A DNA stretch of 62,186 nt from assembly GCF_029379315.1 (NCBI RefSeq), contig NZ_JAQYWQ010000025.1:1-62186 (forward strand). The letters run 5' to 3'. Origin of the DNA: Nostoc sp. S13 (GTDB lineage Bacteria > Cyanobacteriota > Cyanobacteriia > Cyanobacteriales > Nostocaceae). Shown one piece after another: positions 8,864-17,150 of this stretch (position 1 is the first letter of the stretch; the number at the start of each line of letters is the position of its first letter). Under the pieces are notes generated by a model. That model saw nothing but the letters and a program-made list of their open reading frames with translations. It had not been told where the DNA came from and did no database searches. Made by a program: the position numbers and the translations under genes.

Positions 8864-9712
8864 TGGATTAGTCGAACTCCGACATGAATAAACTTCAGAT
8901 GAATATCAGATATTTTTTGGTGATGAATCAGAAAAAACTATATTGCCATTATTTTATTAACTAACCTATAGCTATATGCTTTCTCAATCAATCATGGAGC
9001 TTTTTGTTAAAGAACACAAGGTATAAATTAATATTTAAACTAGCCTATACAAGGAATATATTTGTGTATATATAGAAATCTTCAGAGTGTTTATCTTGAT
9101 ATATCTGCAAATATAGAAGTACAGCTAAATAGGACGGAAGCATCTCAGTGAAAGCAAATATACTAGATGACAAACAGGATTTTTGCTCCCTCTCTGAACT
9201 CACAAAGAGGGTTGGGGCTGACGAAGGGAAGGACTTAAACCCACACTATTTAAAATAAAGTGCCTTTTGTCAATCAGTTAAAATACTCAAAATATTCTTA
9301 ATAAGAACCATAATTCTAGCGGGTGTGAGTGGAGGAGGTTAAGAACGTTAACCTCCTCCACTCCTTTTTAACTATGATTATCGCCCTGACTTTTCACGGT
9401 ATCTGGAAAACCTCTCTTCTTTATCTCTCTCCTAAAAGGAGGAGCCACTGCGTTGGGGAGCCAGCGCGGGAACAGGGGGTTTCCCCCATGAGCGACTGGC
9501 GTCGGCTCTGCCGACTTGAAGTACGTGGCGTCAGAGACTTTGAATTTTCCCCCTTCCCTCGTAGGGAAGGGGTTAGGGGGTTAGGTTTTTCGTAGCTTTT
9601 GCACATAACGTGAAAAGTCAGCATTATCGCCAAAGACTTTGACAACTGAAATAGGGTATGAAAAAGCAGGTGATCGCACAGAACAACTTTCTCCAAAAGT
9701 GAGTTTCATAAT
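8864..9712. other. Gene-free region upstream of the kdp operon
   Basis: The first 400 bases are AT-rich and should contain the kdp promoter, though I could not pick a single -10 box with confidence. A strong hairpin lies at 9327-9363. From about 9420 to 9600 the sequence is a dispersed GC-rich patch (ggagccagcgcggg, ggcgtcggctctgccgac) of a kind seen also near 51120, 59500 and 62040. The short frames here do not look coding. Confidence 0.6.
9327..9363 (+). terminator. Perfect 16-bp hairpin with U-tract
   Basis: Arms gagtggaggaggttaa (9327-9342) and its exact complement (9348-9363) flank a 5-base loop, and the plus strand continues with ccttttt. The shape is that of an intrinsic terminator, but no plus-strand gene lies upstream, so it may belong to a small RNA or a mobile palindrome. 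Confidence 0.45.
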
Positions 9713-10948
9713 TCATAACTGATTTTGGCGGCAAATTCCAAATGCTGAAGTGTAGGCGTGTAAGAAGGTTCTGCCACCAACAGGGCCGATTTCACCGCCA
9801 CAGAAAAAGCCACCTACAGGAATATCGTTGAGGTAGCGCTGAAATAGTTCAGAATCGAAATTAGGTTTACCATACAGTCTTTCACCTCGCCCCAGACAGG
9901 CAAACATCAAGGCAGCTACGGCAGAGGGTTCAGATTCTCGTTGGTCTTGATAACTTTGGAGGAGTAATTCTAGGTCTTGGGCGGAGGCTTGGGCATCGCG
10001 TAAGTGGAATTGCAGCCTTTGACCAGGACGGACGCGATCGCCAATTGCAATCGCCCCAGCTGTTGGATCGACCCCAAGAATACCACGAATTAAAAAGTCT
10101 CCTTGCTGCAAAGCCAGCTTAAATTCATCCATTGCCACACCAACAAACAGAGAATGCTGTGCTAAAGTCCGTTCTTGTTCGCTGAGACTGGCAATCAAAT
10201 CTCGCAACACCATCAGAGGTACTTTCTCATCTAATTCCACAATAATATTGCGATCGGCTTTTGTGACTTGCAATGGTTTGCCAATCGGTCGGCATCCTTG
10301 GGCGACAATCGTTTCCAAAACAATATTGCCAGTCAAAGCTATACCAACAGTGCCCTCACGATACAGGCTTTGGCATTCCTCACCCAAGGCATCTTTACAA
10401 AATAGGGCAACACGACCACCCATACCCCCACCACTAGCCTGTCCCCCCACGATCACCGATCCTGGATAAGCAAAATCCAGCCCCTGCAACAAATCGTTGA
10501 TTCCAGAAGCGAAAGAACTAGATAGCAAGATAAACTGGGGTGTCGGTGATGATGGCACACCAAGCAAATCTAGCCAAGCATCCGGCGAACTGTCTAAGTC
10601 AGGTAATTCTTCAGCAACAATATGAAAGACTTGAACCTTTACTCCTGGAAGATGTGCCAAAGTCAAGCTAATAGCTGGTTCCGCTTCCAGTTCTTGGGTT
10701 TCTCCGCTAATTGTCGTGCCAATCACACCTCCACCACTACAGCCAATTAGCACTGGCACAGAAAGTTTTTCAGCTAACAAGGGTAACAGTCGGGAATACT
10801 CACTCGTAAAAGCAGACGAAATGAATACCAGTCCTAGATCCGCAGGTGCTGTTAACGATGACACAGCTCGTTCCACCACATCTGTAACAGCGGCTTCTAA
10901 AGAATGACGGGTTGATAGGGCGTTTGCCCACTGCATTTGGTCTGCCAT
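9713..10948 (-). CDS. FIST domain signal-transduction protein
   Basis: The protein (411 aa from the ATG at 10946-10948) has the FIST_N and FIST_C architecture: DLGLVFISSAF and VLIGCSGGGVIG near the N-terminus, VGGQASGGGMGGRVALF in the middle, and a C-terminal half ending PVGGFFCGGEIGPVGGRTFLHAYTSAFGIC. FIST domains are thought to sense small ligands, possibly amino acids, and usually sit beside or within signalling proteins. Here it is a single-gene unit without a kinase neighbour. A GTG at 11030-11032 would add 28 basic residues; the ATG is preferred because a purine-rich stretch (agaaag) precedes it and the extension is unlike the family. Confidence 0.85.
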   Translation of the reverse strand: MADQMQWANALSTRHSLEAAVTDVVERAVSSLTAPADLGLVFISSAFTSEYSRLLPLLAEKLSVPVLIGCSGGGVIGTTISGETQELEAEPAISLTLAHLPGVKVQVFHIVAEELPDLDSSPDAWLDLLGVPSSPTPQFILLSSSFASGINDLLQGLDFAYPGSVIVGGQASGGGMGGRVALFCKDALGEECQSLYREGTVGIALTGNIVLETIVAQGCRPIGKPLQVTKADRNIIVELDEKVPLMVLRDLIASLSEQERTLAQHSLFVGVAMDEFKLALQQGDFLIRGILGVDPTAGAIAIGDRVRPGQRLQFHLRDAQASAQDLELLLQSYQDQRESEPSAVAALMFACLGRGERLYGKPNFDSELFQRYLNDIPVGGFFCGGEIGPVGGRTFLHAYTSAFGICRQNQL

Positions 10949-11325
10949 GAGTTTTGAGCTTCTTTCTCTTTTTAGGCTAATAGGTTTTGATTTTTTCTTT
11001 TGGGAAGAATTGCATCTTACAAGAATTGACACCAGCCTTTCGTCTCCTCCATCTCAAGAAGCTGGGGTTATCATTCCCTAATATATATAGGCATCTAAAT
11101 ATATTGTATGATTATTTATCTATGCTACTAATTCCACAAAATCTTAAAAAATAAAGGTAAATGCATTGTAGATGCGCTAGTTTGCTGTATTGGTTATAAA
11201 TCAATAGACTAAAAGGCTAACTTATGATCAGCTAAATGGTTAGAATGGTTAGTAATCTAGCCAAAAACTGCCATTTCTGAACTTTTTCTATACTAGTATT
11301 AACAACACACAACGAGACTAAAGCG
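10949..11325. other. Gene-free spacer, promoters of FIST gene and cp12
   Basis: This AT-rich stretch lies between divergently transcribed genes. Sequence such as tatactagtattaac shortly before the cp12 start could be promoter material. No gene or obvious repeat is visible. Confidence 0.5.
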
Positions 11326-11571
11326 ATGACTAACATCCAAGAAACAGCAAAGAGCGACATCCAAGAAAAAATCCAAGAAGAAGTCGAACAAGCCCGTACT
11401 GTCTGTGATGTAAGCGGTAGCAGCTCACCAGAGTGTGCTGCGGCTTGGGATGCAGTAGAAGAATTGCAAGCCGAAGCTTCCCACAAGCGCCAAAGTAAGC
11501 CAAAAAACTCTCTAGAACAGTATTGTGATGACAACCCAGATGCAATTGAATGCCGGGTTTACGACGACTAG
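11326..11571 (+). CDS. cp12: CP12, Calvin-cycle redox switch protein
   Basis: This 81-aa intrinsically disordered protein bridges phosphoribulokinase and glyceraldehyde-3-phosphate dehydrogenase into an inactive complex in the dark. Two cysteine pairs are present (Cys27/Cys37 and Cys67/Cys76), together with the core AAAWDAVEELQAE (residues 38-50) and the GAPDH-binding tail YCDDNPDAIECRVYDD. Both disulfide loops are therefore intact. It begins with ATG, preceded by acgaga, and stands alone. It appears to be the standard CP12 without a fused CBS domain. Confidence 0.96.
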   Translation: MTNIQETAKSDIQEKIQEEVEQARTVCDVSGSSSPECAAAWDAVEELQAEASHKRQSKPKNSLEQYCDDNPDAIECRVYDD

Positions 11572-12018
11572 GAATTGAGGTAAGTGAATTTTCTGTTGTT
11601 TGGTCAGTAAACAACCAGGATTGACCAAAGAAGACGCCGAAAGTGGGGGACGCAGCAAGTCGCTAATGTCCTCCGCTTGCAAGCGTTTTGTTTAAAGCGC
11701 CCGACTTTAGTCGTGGAGACAAGAAATAAATTCGTTATTTTAATCAAGAGGGTTTTCCCAAAGTAGAGACGCTGTACTTTCAGGAATAAGTTTTTATGTG
11801 TCATGGTGTCTCCGTGTCTTCTCATTCTCAGATGTCGCACTTTTACACCACTCCTGCCTAAAATATTACTCAGCCTGTTTTATCATTTTCTGCAACGGGT
11901 GGGGAAAATTGGTGAAATATCTGGAGTTAGGAATGTCTAGGGGTTAAACTTTGAGGGTTTGTTGATCTTAAAAAGAAACCTTCACACCCAAAAAAACCAG
12001 GCTGATAAAACTTTACCT

Positions 12019-12061
12019 TATATAGCGGTTCCCATTCAGATGCGGTACAACATTACATCAC
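12019..12061. repeat. Dispersed repeat copy B
   Basis: These 43 bases match 3413-3455 with one mismatch (gcggtac for gcgctac). The following gtaggggct resembles the start of the hairpin that follows copy A. Confidence 0.75.
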
Positions 12062-12230
12062 GAGGTGTAGGGGCTGTTCTGTGCCCATGCGTGTCAACTT
12101 AAGGTGAAAACCAGCCTATAACCAGCTTTTAGCAGATTATCTCATTATCTCGTTAAGAGTCTCCAATTGGGAATGCCCCTCATTGAGACTCCGCCTTTGT
12201 AACTTGCGATAGAGCCACCAGGAACAGAAG

Positions 12231-12297
12231 AATTCATGCTGAATTCAGAAGCAAAGCAAGGAAAGCTCCACCAAAGCGTCAGAATTCAGCATGAATT
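12231..12297. repeat. 16-bp perfect inverted repeat
   Basis: aattcatgctgaattc (12231-12246) is exactly complementary to 12282-12297, with a 35-base spacer. It could be a cruciform, a regulatory site or a MITE remnant; it lies about 150 bases before the DUF3177 gene. Confidence 0.6.
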
Positions 12298-12442
12298 GGA
12301 GTCCGACTGACTCCTGAATAAAAGGGTTTAATACCCCTGCCTTATTAAGCGGTCTACAATCAGGTAGTGGTATAAAACCCCATTTGATTTATTCTGACTA
12401 CTCACTTGTGAATTCTTTTTTATCTATTGTTTGAGAAAAACT

Positions 12443-13039
12443 ATGGACTATAATATTTGGTTTCGCCCTTTCGTTTGGATTGATTACCGACTGGCAGTAT
12501 TATTCCTGGTAATTATTCCGCTAATCCTTCTGATTTGGGCATTTGTGCAAAAAGCAGAAAGCATACAACGCTTATTGACTATATACTGGCGAATATCAAG
12601 CCTGGTGGCAATCACGATTTACTTAATGATTGCCCAGTATCCAGTTAGCTTTATCTCTGGGTTGATGGCTCGGATTTTAATCCCGATTTCGCTGTGGTTC
12701 TGGGTGGATATCAACGATGAAATTGAGTATCAAACCAGTGGCTCTTTGAAATTTATTTTTACCTCTTGGCGCTGGGCTACGACTGTTTATTGTATTTTGG
12801 GTACACTAGCTTTTATCCCTTTTTTGGGTTGTGCTTTTTCTGGTAATGTGCTTAAGACTCCCTCTTGTCAAGTCTGGTTCGAGGCTCCGTTGCTATTCAA
12901 AGAATATTTCCATGCTAATAGCAAGGCTGAGTTCTTAGGTTTTCTTGGCATAACTAGCTTAGTCATTTATGTACTTTACTTAAGCTATTTTGTTCTGATT
13001 AAGCTGGGCAAGCAGGGACGTTCAGCCACACCACAGTAA
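12443..13039 (+). CDS. DUF3177-family cyanobacterial membrane protein
   Basis: The protein of 198 aa (from the ATG at 12443) has about five membrane segments, including VLFLVIIPLILLIWAFV, ISSLVAITIYLMIA, TTVYCILGTLAFIPFLGC and ITSLVIYVLYLSYFVLI. The opening DYNIWFRPFVWIDYRLAV fits the DUF3177 family of cyanobacterial membrane proteins as I remember it; function unknown. The TTG at 12431 is less likely as the start. It is followed by another small cyanobacterial gene 33 bp downstream, so the two may be cotranscribed. Confidence 0.75.
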   Translation: MDYNIWFRPFVWIDYRLAVLFLVIIPLILLIWAFVQKAESIQRLLTIYWRISSLVAITIYLMIAQYPVSFISGLMARILIPISLWFWVDINDEIEYQTSGSLKFIFTSWRWATTVYCILGTLAFIPFLGCAFSGNVLKTPSCQVWFEAPLLFKEYFHANSKAEFLGFLGITSLVIYVLYLSYFVLIKLGKQGRSATPQ

Positions 13040-13072
13040 CCGTCGCTGCACCGTACCCCTACTCTAAAAAAA

Positions 13073-13369
13073 ATGAATTCCATTGGCAAGCGACTGGAAC
13101 AATACACCGCTAAACGCACCAAAGAAGTCCTAATTGTAACGGTGGAAATTGCTGATGAGCAAGATACAATCGCTGTTTTCAAAGGCTTTTCTAGTTCTTT
13201 GATGCGTCCAACGGCATTTGATGCAGATGTACCGGTTCTACCAGATGGGGCAAACATCCTCTACATTGACCGAGTAGCCAGTCCTTACAATCCTGAAGCA
13301 CCCCGTTATATTCAACAAGGAATTTCTTGGTCAGCTATGGAAGCTCTATTATTAGAAGTAGGTGTTTGA
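13073..13369 (+). CDS. Conserved small protein (DUF7734-like)
   Basis: This 98-aa soluble protein has features EVLIVTVEIADEQDTIAVFKGFSSSLMRPTAFD and ILYIDRVASPYNPEAPRYIQQGISW. I recall proteins of this type in cyanobacteria and plant chloroplasts, with function unknown; the DUF number is from memory. It starts with ATG 33 bp after the DUF3177 gene and probably shares its transcript. No catalytic motif is evident. Confidence 0.6.
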   Translation: MNSIGKRLEQYTAKRTKEVLIVTVEIADEQDTIAVFKGFSSSLMRPTAFDADVPVLPDGANILYIDRVASPYNPEAPRYIQQGISWSAMEALLLEVGV

Positions 13370-13400
13370 CTAATTCCTAATTTTGGTGTAATTAACTAAA

Positions 13401-13589
13401 ATGCCTACTGCTGCTCAAGTAGCAAGTTTGTATCGTATTAGCTATCAACTGACGTATATCATGCTTCAGCCCATATACCTCATTTGCGTTGATAATCGGA
13501 CTCGTAATGTATACATCCTTGCTGGGTTTGACGAAGAGATTGAATTCCAAATTTTACCCAACGGAGAGTTGTCTGATGAGCCGAATTAA
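13401..13589 (+). CDS. DUF6888-family small protein
   Basis: This 62-aa protein reads MPTAAQVASLYRISYQLT and then LICVDNRTRNVYILAGFDEEIEFQILPNGEL. I recall this as DUF6888, a family of short cyanobacterial proteins nearly always paired with a DUF6887 gene. Its 3' end overlaps the next gene by 14 bases, so the two are translationally coupled in the manner of toxin-antitoxin pairs. Which member would be a toxin, if either, cannot be told from sequence. Confidence 0.65.
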   Translation: MPTAAQVASLYRISYQLTYIMLQPIYLICVDNRTRNVYILAGFDEEIEFQILPNGELSDEPN

Positions 13590-13827
13590 TTACGATTCAA
13601 TGTCTGATGTTGAATTGAAACAGTACTTTCTCAAGCATCGCGGGGATCAAGCTGCTTTTCAAGCATACTTAGACAGGATTAATCAGCGTCCGCGTAGGAT
13701 TGTTGCCAGTCCCGACGATCCCGATTTTGATGAGAAGGTTCAAGCAGCGATTCGCCAAAAGCTAGAGGCAGCTAGAAGCATTAATCAGCAAGCTAACACT
13801 GCGTTGGAGCCGACCGACCAAGAGTGA
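13576..13827 (+). CDS. DUF6887-family small protein
   Basis: The protein of 83 aa starts at the ATG 13576 (MSRINYDSMSDVELKQYFLKH). It contains DQAAFQAYLDRINQRPR, then an acidic segment ASPDDPDFDEK and a helical tail. This matches DUF6887 as I remember it, the usual partner of DUF6888. A longer frame from 13489 is just the overlap with the upstream gene. The pairing and overlap suggest a two-gene module of the toxin-antitoxin type; activity is untested. Confidence 0.65.
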   Translation: MSRINYDSMSDVELKQYFLKHRGDQAAFQAYLDRINQRPRRIVASPDDPDFDEKVQAAIRQKLEAARSINQQANTALEPTDQE

Positions 13828-13862
13828 TATGTCAGAGCCAAAGAAAGGTTATATACTTTTTT

Positions 13863-14087
13863 ATGAATTACCACGACATTATTACGATTGAACCTGGAAA
13901 ACGCAGTGGTAAACCCTGTATCCGGCGAATGCGAATCACTGTTTATGATATTTTGGAGTATCTTGCTGGTGGAATGACTGAAGCAGAAATCTTAGAGGAT
14001 TTTTCTGAATTAACTTCCGAAGACATCAAAGCCTGTTTAGCTTTTGCTGCCGATCGTGAGAAGAAGTTATTTGTAGTATCCCTGTGA
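13863..14087 (+). CDS. DUF433 antitoxin-like protein
   Basis: This 74-aa protein reads MNYHDIITIEPGKRSGKPCIRRMRITVYDILEYLAGGMTEAEIL and has the classic DUF433 signature (GKPCIRGTRITV-like) with a helix-turn-helix fold. DUF433 proteins act as VapB-like antitoxins and transcriptional repressors. The stop codon overlaps the GTG of the next gene (GTGA). The upstream GTG at 13824 is less likely as the start. Confidence 0.85.
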   Translation: MNYHDIITIEPGKRSGKPCIRRMRITVYDILEYLAGGMTEAEILEDFSELTSEDIKACLAFAADREKKLFVVSL

Positions 14088-14416
14088 AACTGCTTCTAAA
14101 CGAAAATTTGTCTGATCGGATTATTTCACAGATTGTAGATTTGTATCCTGATTCAGTACTCGTTAAAACTTTAGGATTAATCAACACCGATGATGTGGTT
14201 ATCTGGGAGTACGCTAAAGTAAACGATTTTGTAATTGCTTCCAAAGATTCTGATTTTCATCAGCGCAGTCTTCTCTATGGTCATCCACCAAAATTTATCT
14301 ATCTCCGTATTGGCAACAGCCCAACTTCTAAAATTGTCCAAATCTTGCGTGATAAATTTGGTATAATCAGCCAGTTTGGAGATAGCGAATTGGAAAGTAT
14401 TTTGGTGTTAGGGTAG
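14084..14416 (+). CDS. DUF5615 PIN-like toxin
   Basis: This 110-aa protein begins KLLLNENLSDRIISQIVDLYPDS and continues VWEYAKVNDFVIASKDSDFHQRS, the DUF5615 Mut7-C/PIN-like fold with the acidic residues N/E near the start and KDSDF in the middle. Such proteins are predicted ribonuclease toxins partnered with DUF433. It starts with GTG overlapping the antitoxin stop, an arrangement that couples toxin synthesis to antitoxin synthesis. The first acidic residue is usually Asp (LLDENLS); here it is Asn (LLNENLS), which might weaken the metal site. Confidence 0.82.
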   Translation: MKLLLNENLSDRIISQIVDLYPDSVLVKTLGLINTDDVVIWEYAKVNDFVIASKDSDFHQRSLLYGHPPKFIYLRIGNSPTSKIVQILRDKFGIISQFGDSELESILVLG

Positions 14417-14557
14417 GTTGAAAATACGGCAGAACAATGCGATCGCACCGGGAGCATTATTATTCTGGATATCATGCCGAGTTGGGCAGTTACAGTTATT
14501 CTTCGGTTGGGCGATTAAACTTAAGTAGAATCAAGCGTTAGCACGGAAAACTCAACT

Positions 14558-14857
14558 GTGGTCATTTTTATTGATGTCGATGACACTCTTGTTCGCTCGG
14601 TTGGAACGAAACGAATTCCAATACCCAGTGTCATTAAAGTAGTTCGACAGTTAAAGACGCAAGGAGCAGTACTGTACTGCTGGAGCAGTGGAGGCAGTGA
14701 TTATGTTCGTGCTTCAGCAAAGGAGTTTGGACTAGAGGATTGCTTCGCTGGTTATCTCCCAAAGCCAGAAGCAATGATTGATGATCAACTATTTCCGGCT
14801 TGGCGAAGCTTACGCCATGTGTATCCATTGCAGGCTAACAGTTTGCTCAGTGAGTAA
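14558..14857 (+). CDS. Small HAD-like phosphatase
   Basis: The protein of 99 aa (GTG start) begins VIFIDVDDTLVRS, the DxDxT nucleophile motif I of haloacid dehalogenase enzymes, followed by a motif II-like Ser segment (YCWSSGGSDY) and a late acidic motif PEAMIDDQ. There is no cap domain, so this is a minimal HAD fold. Substrate unknown. It lies between two toxin-antitoxin-like pairs with its own spacers (141 and 102 bp), so it need not belong to either. Confidence 0.7.
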   Translation: MVIFIDVDDTLVRSVGTKRIPIPSVIKVVRQLKTQGAVLYCWSSGGSDYVRASAKEFGLEDCFAGYLPKPEAMIDDQLFPAWRSLRHVYPLQANSLLSE

Positions 14858-14959
14858 AACTGTGGACAACTATGATAGAGCGAAGTGATCGCCCAGTTTG
14901 ATAAGATGGTTGGCAGCCTAAAATAGAAAAATTAGAGGCGTGAACACGAGGCTATTTCT

Positions 14960-15232
14960 ATGACAGTTAGCCAACCCCGCTACGGCAAAGAAGAATTCGC
15001 TCGACGTGGCGATGAGATTTATGAATCTCAGGTGCGCTCACAGGTTGAAGCAGATAATCATGGTAAGATTGTGGCGATCGACATCGAAACTGAAGCTTTT
15101 GAAGTCGATGCTAATGAAATTGCTGCCTGCGATCGCCTCGAAGCCCGTTACCCAGACGCTCAAATCTGGATTGTCCGCATTGGTTCTCGCCATGTTCGTC
15201 AATTCGGTGGACGCACGAAAAGACCCGTATGA
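14960..15232 (+). CDS. Conserved cyanobacterial protein usually paired with an aspartic-protease-like gene
   Basis: This 90-aa soluble protein begins MTVSQPRYGKEEFARRGDEIYESQVR and contains HGKIVAIDIETEAFEVD and a C-terminal IWIVRIGSRHVRQFGG. I recall many cyanobacterial copies followed immediately by a clan AA aspartic protease starting MITGIVNAD. Here the TGA stop overlaps an ATG that opens exactly that sequence, but the second gene breaks off after 14 codons. Function unknown; the usual pair looks like a toxin-antitoxin-style module. Confidence 0.65.
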   Translation: MTVSQPRYGKEEFARRGDEIYESQVRSQVEADNHGKIVAIDIETEAFEVDANEIAACDRLEARYPDAQIWIVRIGSRHVRQFGGRTKRPV

Positions 15233-15273
15233 TCACCGGAATCGTCAACGCGGATTTTGAACCTCAGATATGA
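15229..15273 (+). pseudogene. Remnant of clan AA aspartic-protease-like gene
   Basis: The frame ATG-...-TGA encodes only MITGIVNADFEPQI, the characteristic start of the small aspartic proteases that normally follow the preceding gene. It overlaps that gene's stop (ATGA), as intact pairs do. The catalytic DTG region is absent, replaced within a few bases by the brnT-like gene. I read this as a deletion or replacement. The family comparison is from memory. Confidence 0.55.
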
Positions 15274-15280
15274 TTTAGAC

Positions 15281-15559
15281 ATGGAGTTTGAGTGGGATGA
15301 GTCAAAAGCAACAGCTAATCTAACAAAGCATGGTGTCAGCTTTGAAGAAGCCAAGACCGTCTTTGATAATGTAGTGGCAGTTATTTTTGATGATGAAGCT
15401 CACTCAGTGGGTGAAAAGCGGGAGATTATTATTGGACACTCCCGAAACAATCGCTTGCTATTAATTTCTTTCACCGAACGTTCTAATGTCATTCACATTA
15501 TCAGTGCCCGTTTAGCCACTCGAAGGGAGCGTGAAGATTATGAACAAAACGCCTTTTGA
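15281..15559 (+). CDS. brnT: BrnT-family ribonuclease toxin
   Basis: The protein of 92 aa starts at the ATG 15281 (MEFEWDESKATANLTKHGVSFEEAKTVFDN). It carries the hallmarks of BrnT: FEWDxxKxxxNxxKHGVxFEEA near the start, then GEKREIIIGHS, LLLISFTERSNVIHIISARLATRRERE. BrnT is a RelE-fold ribonuclease toxin that cleaves mRNA and is neutralised by BrnA. The upstream TTG in frame is rejected. The next gene overlaps its end by 20 bases. Confidence 0.88.
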   Translation: MEFEWDESKATANLTKHGVSFEEAKTVFDNVVAVIFDDEAHSVGEKREIIIGHSRNNRLLLISFTERSNVIHIISARLATRREREDYEQNAF

Positions 15560-15782
15560 GGAGTCATACAATTCAGATGACGAGCTTCTAGCTGAGTACC
15601 ACTTTGATTATAAAAAGGCGAAGCCCAACCGTTTCGCTGCGAAAAGTAGAAAGCAACTGCTAAAAGTTGTGGTTCTAGATGAAGATGTAGCTCAAGTTTT
15701 TACAACACCAGAATCGGTCAATAAAGTGCTAAGGGCACTAATTGAGTCAATGCCACAAGTCACAGACGGCGACACAGCCTAA
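15540..15782 (+). CDS. BrnA-like antitoxin
   Basis: This 80-aa protein (ATG 15540) has LLAEYHFDYKKAKPNRFA in the N-terminal toxin-binding part and a C-terminal ribbon-helix-helix-like segment, VVVLDEDVAQVFTTPESVNKVLRALIES. The family is CopG/BrnA-like and the position after brnT supports this. It would bind BrnT and repress the pair. It overlaps the brnT 3' end. Confidence 0.75.
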   Translation: MNKTPFEESYNSDDELLAEYHFDYKKAKPNRFAAKSRKQLLKVVVLDEDVAQVFTTPESVNKVLRALIESMPQVTDGDTA

Positions 15783-15809
15783 CATTATTTTGACTTTTAA
15801 ATTTACAAA

Positions 15810-16922
15810 ATGTCCCGTTCTGGATACACACTTCCCGTCTTTGCGTGCGCTGCTGCTGTTGCTGCTTTACATTGGTTACACGATCGCAAACCCCTAAAAT
15901 TTGCGTCTGTAGATTTAATTGAACCCAGCCAAATAGTAGAAATCTCAATTGAACAGGTAGCAGGATTATCTGAGAATACAGCTTTAGCAATCACCCGCAG
16001 CGATCCTGGTGATAATCTCGATTTGACTAAAGATACACCGATTTGGGCATTGGTGGAATGGAGGGAAGAGGGGGAGACTGTAATTATTAAAGGAGGGGAA
16101 GGGATTGGTAGGCAAATGAATGCTGACGACAAACCTGCTATTTATGCATACGCTCAAAGGCTGTTGCAAGAGAATTTGCAACGGATGCTAGCACCGGGAG
16201 AAAAAATCACGGTGACGATTATTCTACCCCAAGGGCGATCGCTTGCTGTTCGCACTTCAAATTCTGCTTTTGGTGTGGTTGAAGGACTTTCCCTTTTAGG
16301 CACAACCGGCATTTCTCAACCCTTAAGTACACCAGATCAGCTTGCAGTTTTTCGGGCCCAATTACAAAATAAAGCCAGTCGTTTTGAGAGTTTAGTATTC
16401 TGTATCGGCGAGAATGGCCTAGATTTGGCGCGTAAACTAGGGATTAATCCTGAGCAATTGGTAAAAACTGCTAACTGGCTCGGCCCAATGTTAGTAGAAG
16501 CTGATGTGCTGGGTGTGAAAGAAATCTTATTATTTGGCTATCACGGTAAGTTGATGAAACTGGCTGGAGGGATTTTTCACACCCATCACTACTTGGCTGA
16601 TGGACGCCGGGAAATTTTGGCAGCGCACTGTGCGATCGCAGGTTTAAAATCACCAGATATCCAAGCTGTGTTTAATAGTGCCACCGCCGAAGCCGCACTA
16701 AAATACCTAAAATCCCTAGATGCTGCAACTGGTAGTAATTGGGTAAATCAAGTTTACAGTGCGATCGCCGAAACTATCGATGTTCGTTCTCAAGAATACA
16801 TCCAAAGCCATAGCGAAAGCGGCACAGGAGTGACAGTCTGTGGTTCTATTCTCTTTGATCGCGATCGCAAAATTATCGTGAAGAGTAAAACTGCTGGTCT
16901 GTTAACCGGAAAATTATGTTAA
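15810..16922 (+). CDS. cbiD: Cobalt-precorrin-5B (C1)-methyltransferase CbiD
   Basis: This 370-aa enzyme of the anaerobic (early cobalt insertion) cobalamin route methylates C1 of cobalt-precorrin-5B with S-adenosylmethionine. The N-terminus SRSGYTLPVFACAAAVAAL is the CbiD signature, followed by ITRSDPGDNLDLTKD and GIGRQMN, and further on the conserved FGVVEGLSLLGTTGI and a C-terminal CGSILFDRDRKI. Length is normal. It lies 228 bp before guaA, an arrangement I recall as common in cyanobacteria. Confidence 0.95.
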   Translation: MSRSGYTLPVFACAAAVAALHWLHDRKPLKFASVDLIEPSQIVEISIEQVAGLSENTALAITRSDPGDNLDLTKDTPIWALVEWREEGETVIIKGGEGIGRQMNADDKPAIYAYAQRLLQENLQRMLAPGEKITVTIILPQGRSLAVRTSNSAFGVVEGLSLLGTTGISQPLSTPDQLAVFRAQLQNKASRFESLVFCIGENGLDLARKLGINPEQLVKTANWLGPMLVEADVLGVKEILLFGYHGKLMKLAGGIFHTHHYLADGRREILAAHCAIAGLKSPDIQAVFNSATAEAALKYLKSLDAATGSNWVNQVYSAIAETIDVRSQEYIQSHSESGTGVTVCGSILFDRDRKIIVKSKTAGLLTGKLC

Positions 16923-17150
16923 TTTATTATGAATAATCGTAAACAATCCAAATAAATAATCTCTTAAGTAACCACTTTCGGGTAAATTTATCGTTCTAAT
17001 ACCATCTCCGACTCCGGGACTAGACAGATGCACATAAAATTGCGTTTGTAAAGGCTCTCTATACCATTATCAGCCTGCCCCGGCTGAATAATAGCATCAC
17101 CATAGACCACAAAGCATCTATTTATCCTTAACAGATATAACTCTCCCGTC

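Larger units (their letters stand above)
11572..12442. other. Gene-free region with repeats
   Basis: It contains repeat copy B (12019-12061, same family as 3413-3455) and a long inverted repeat (12231-12297). The frames found here are short and show no family features. Confidence 0.6.
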
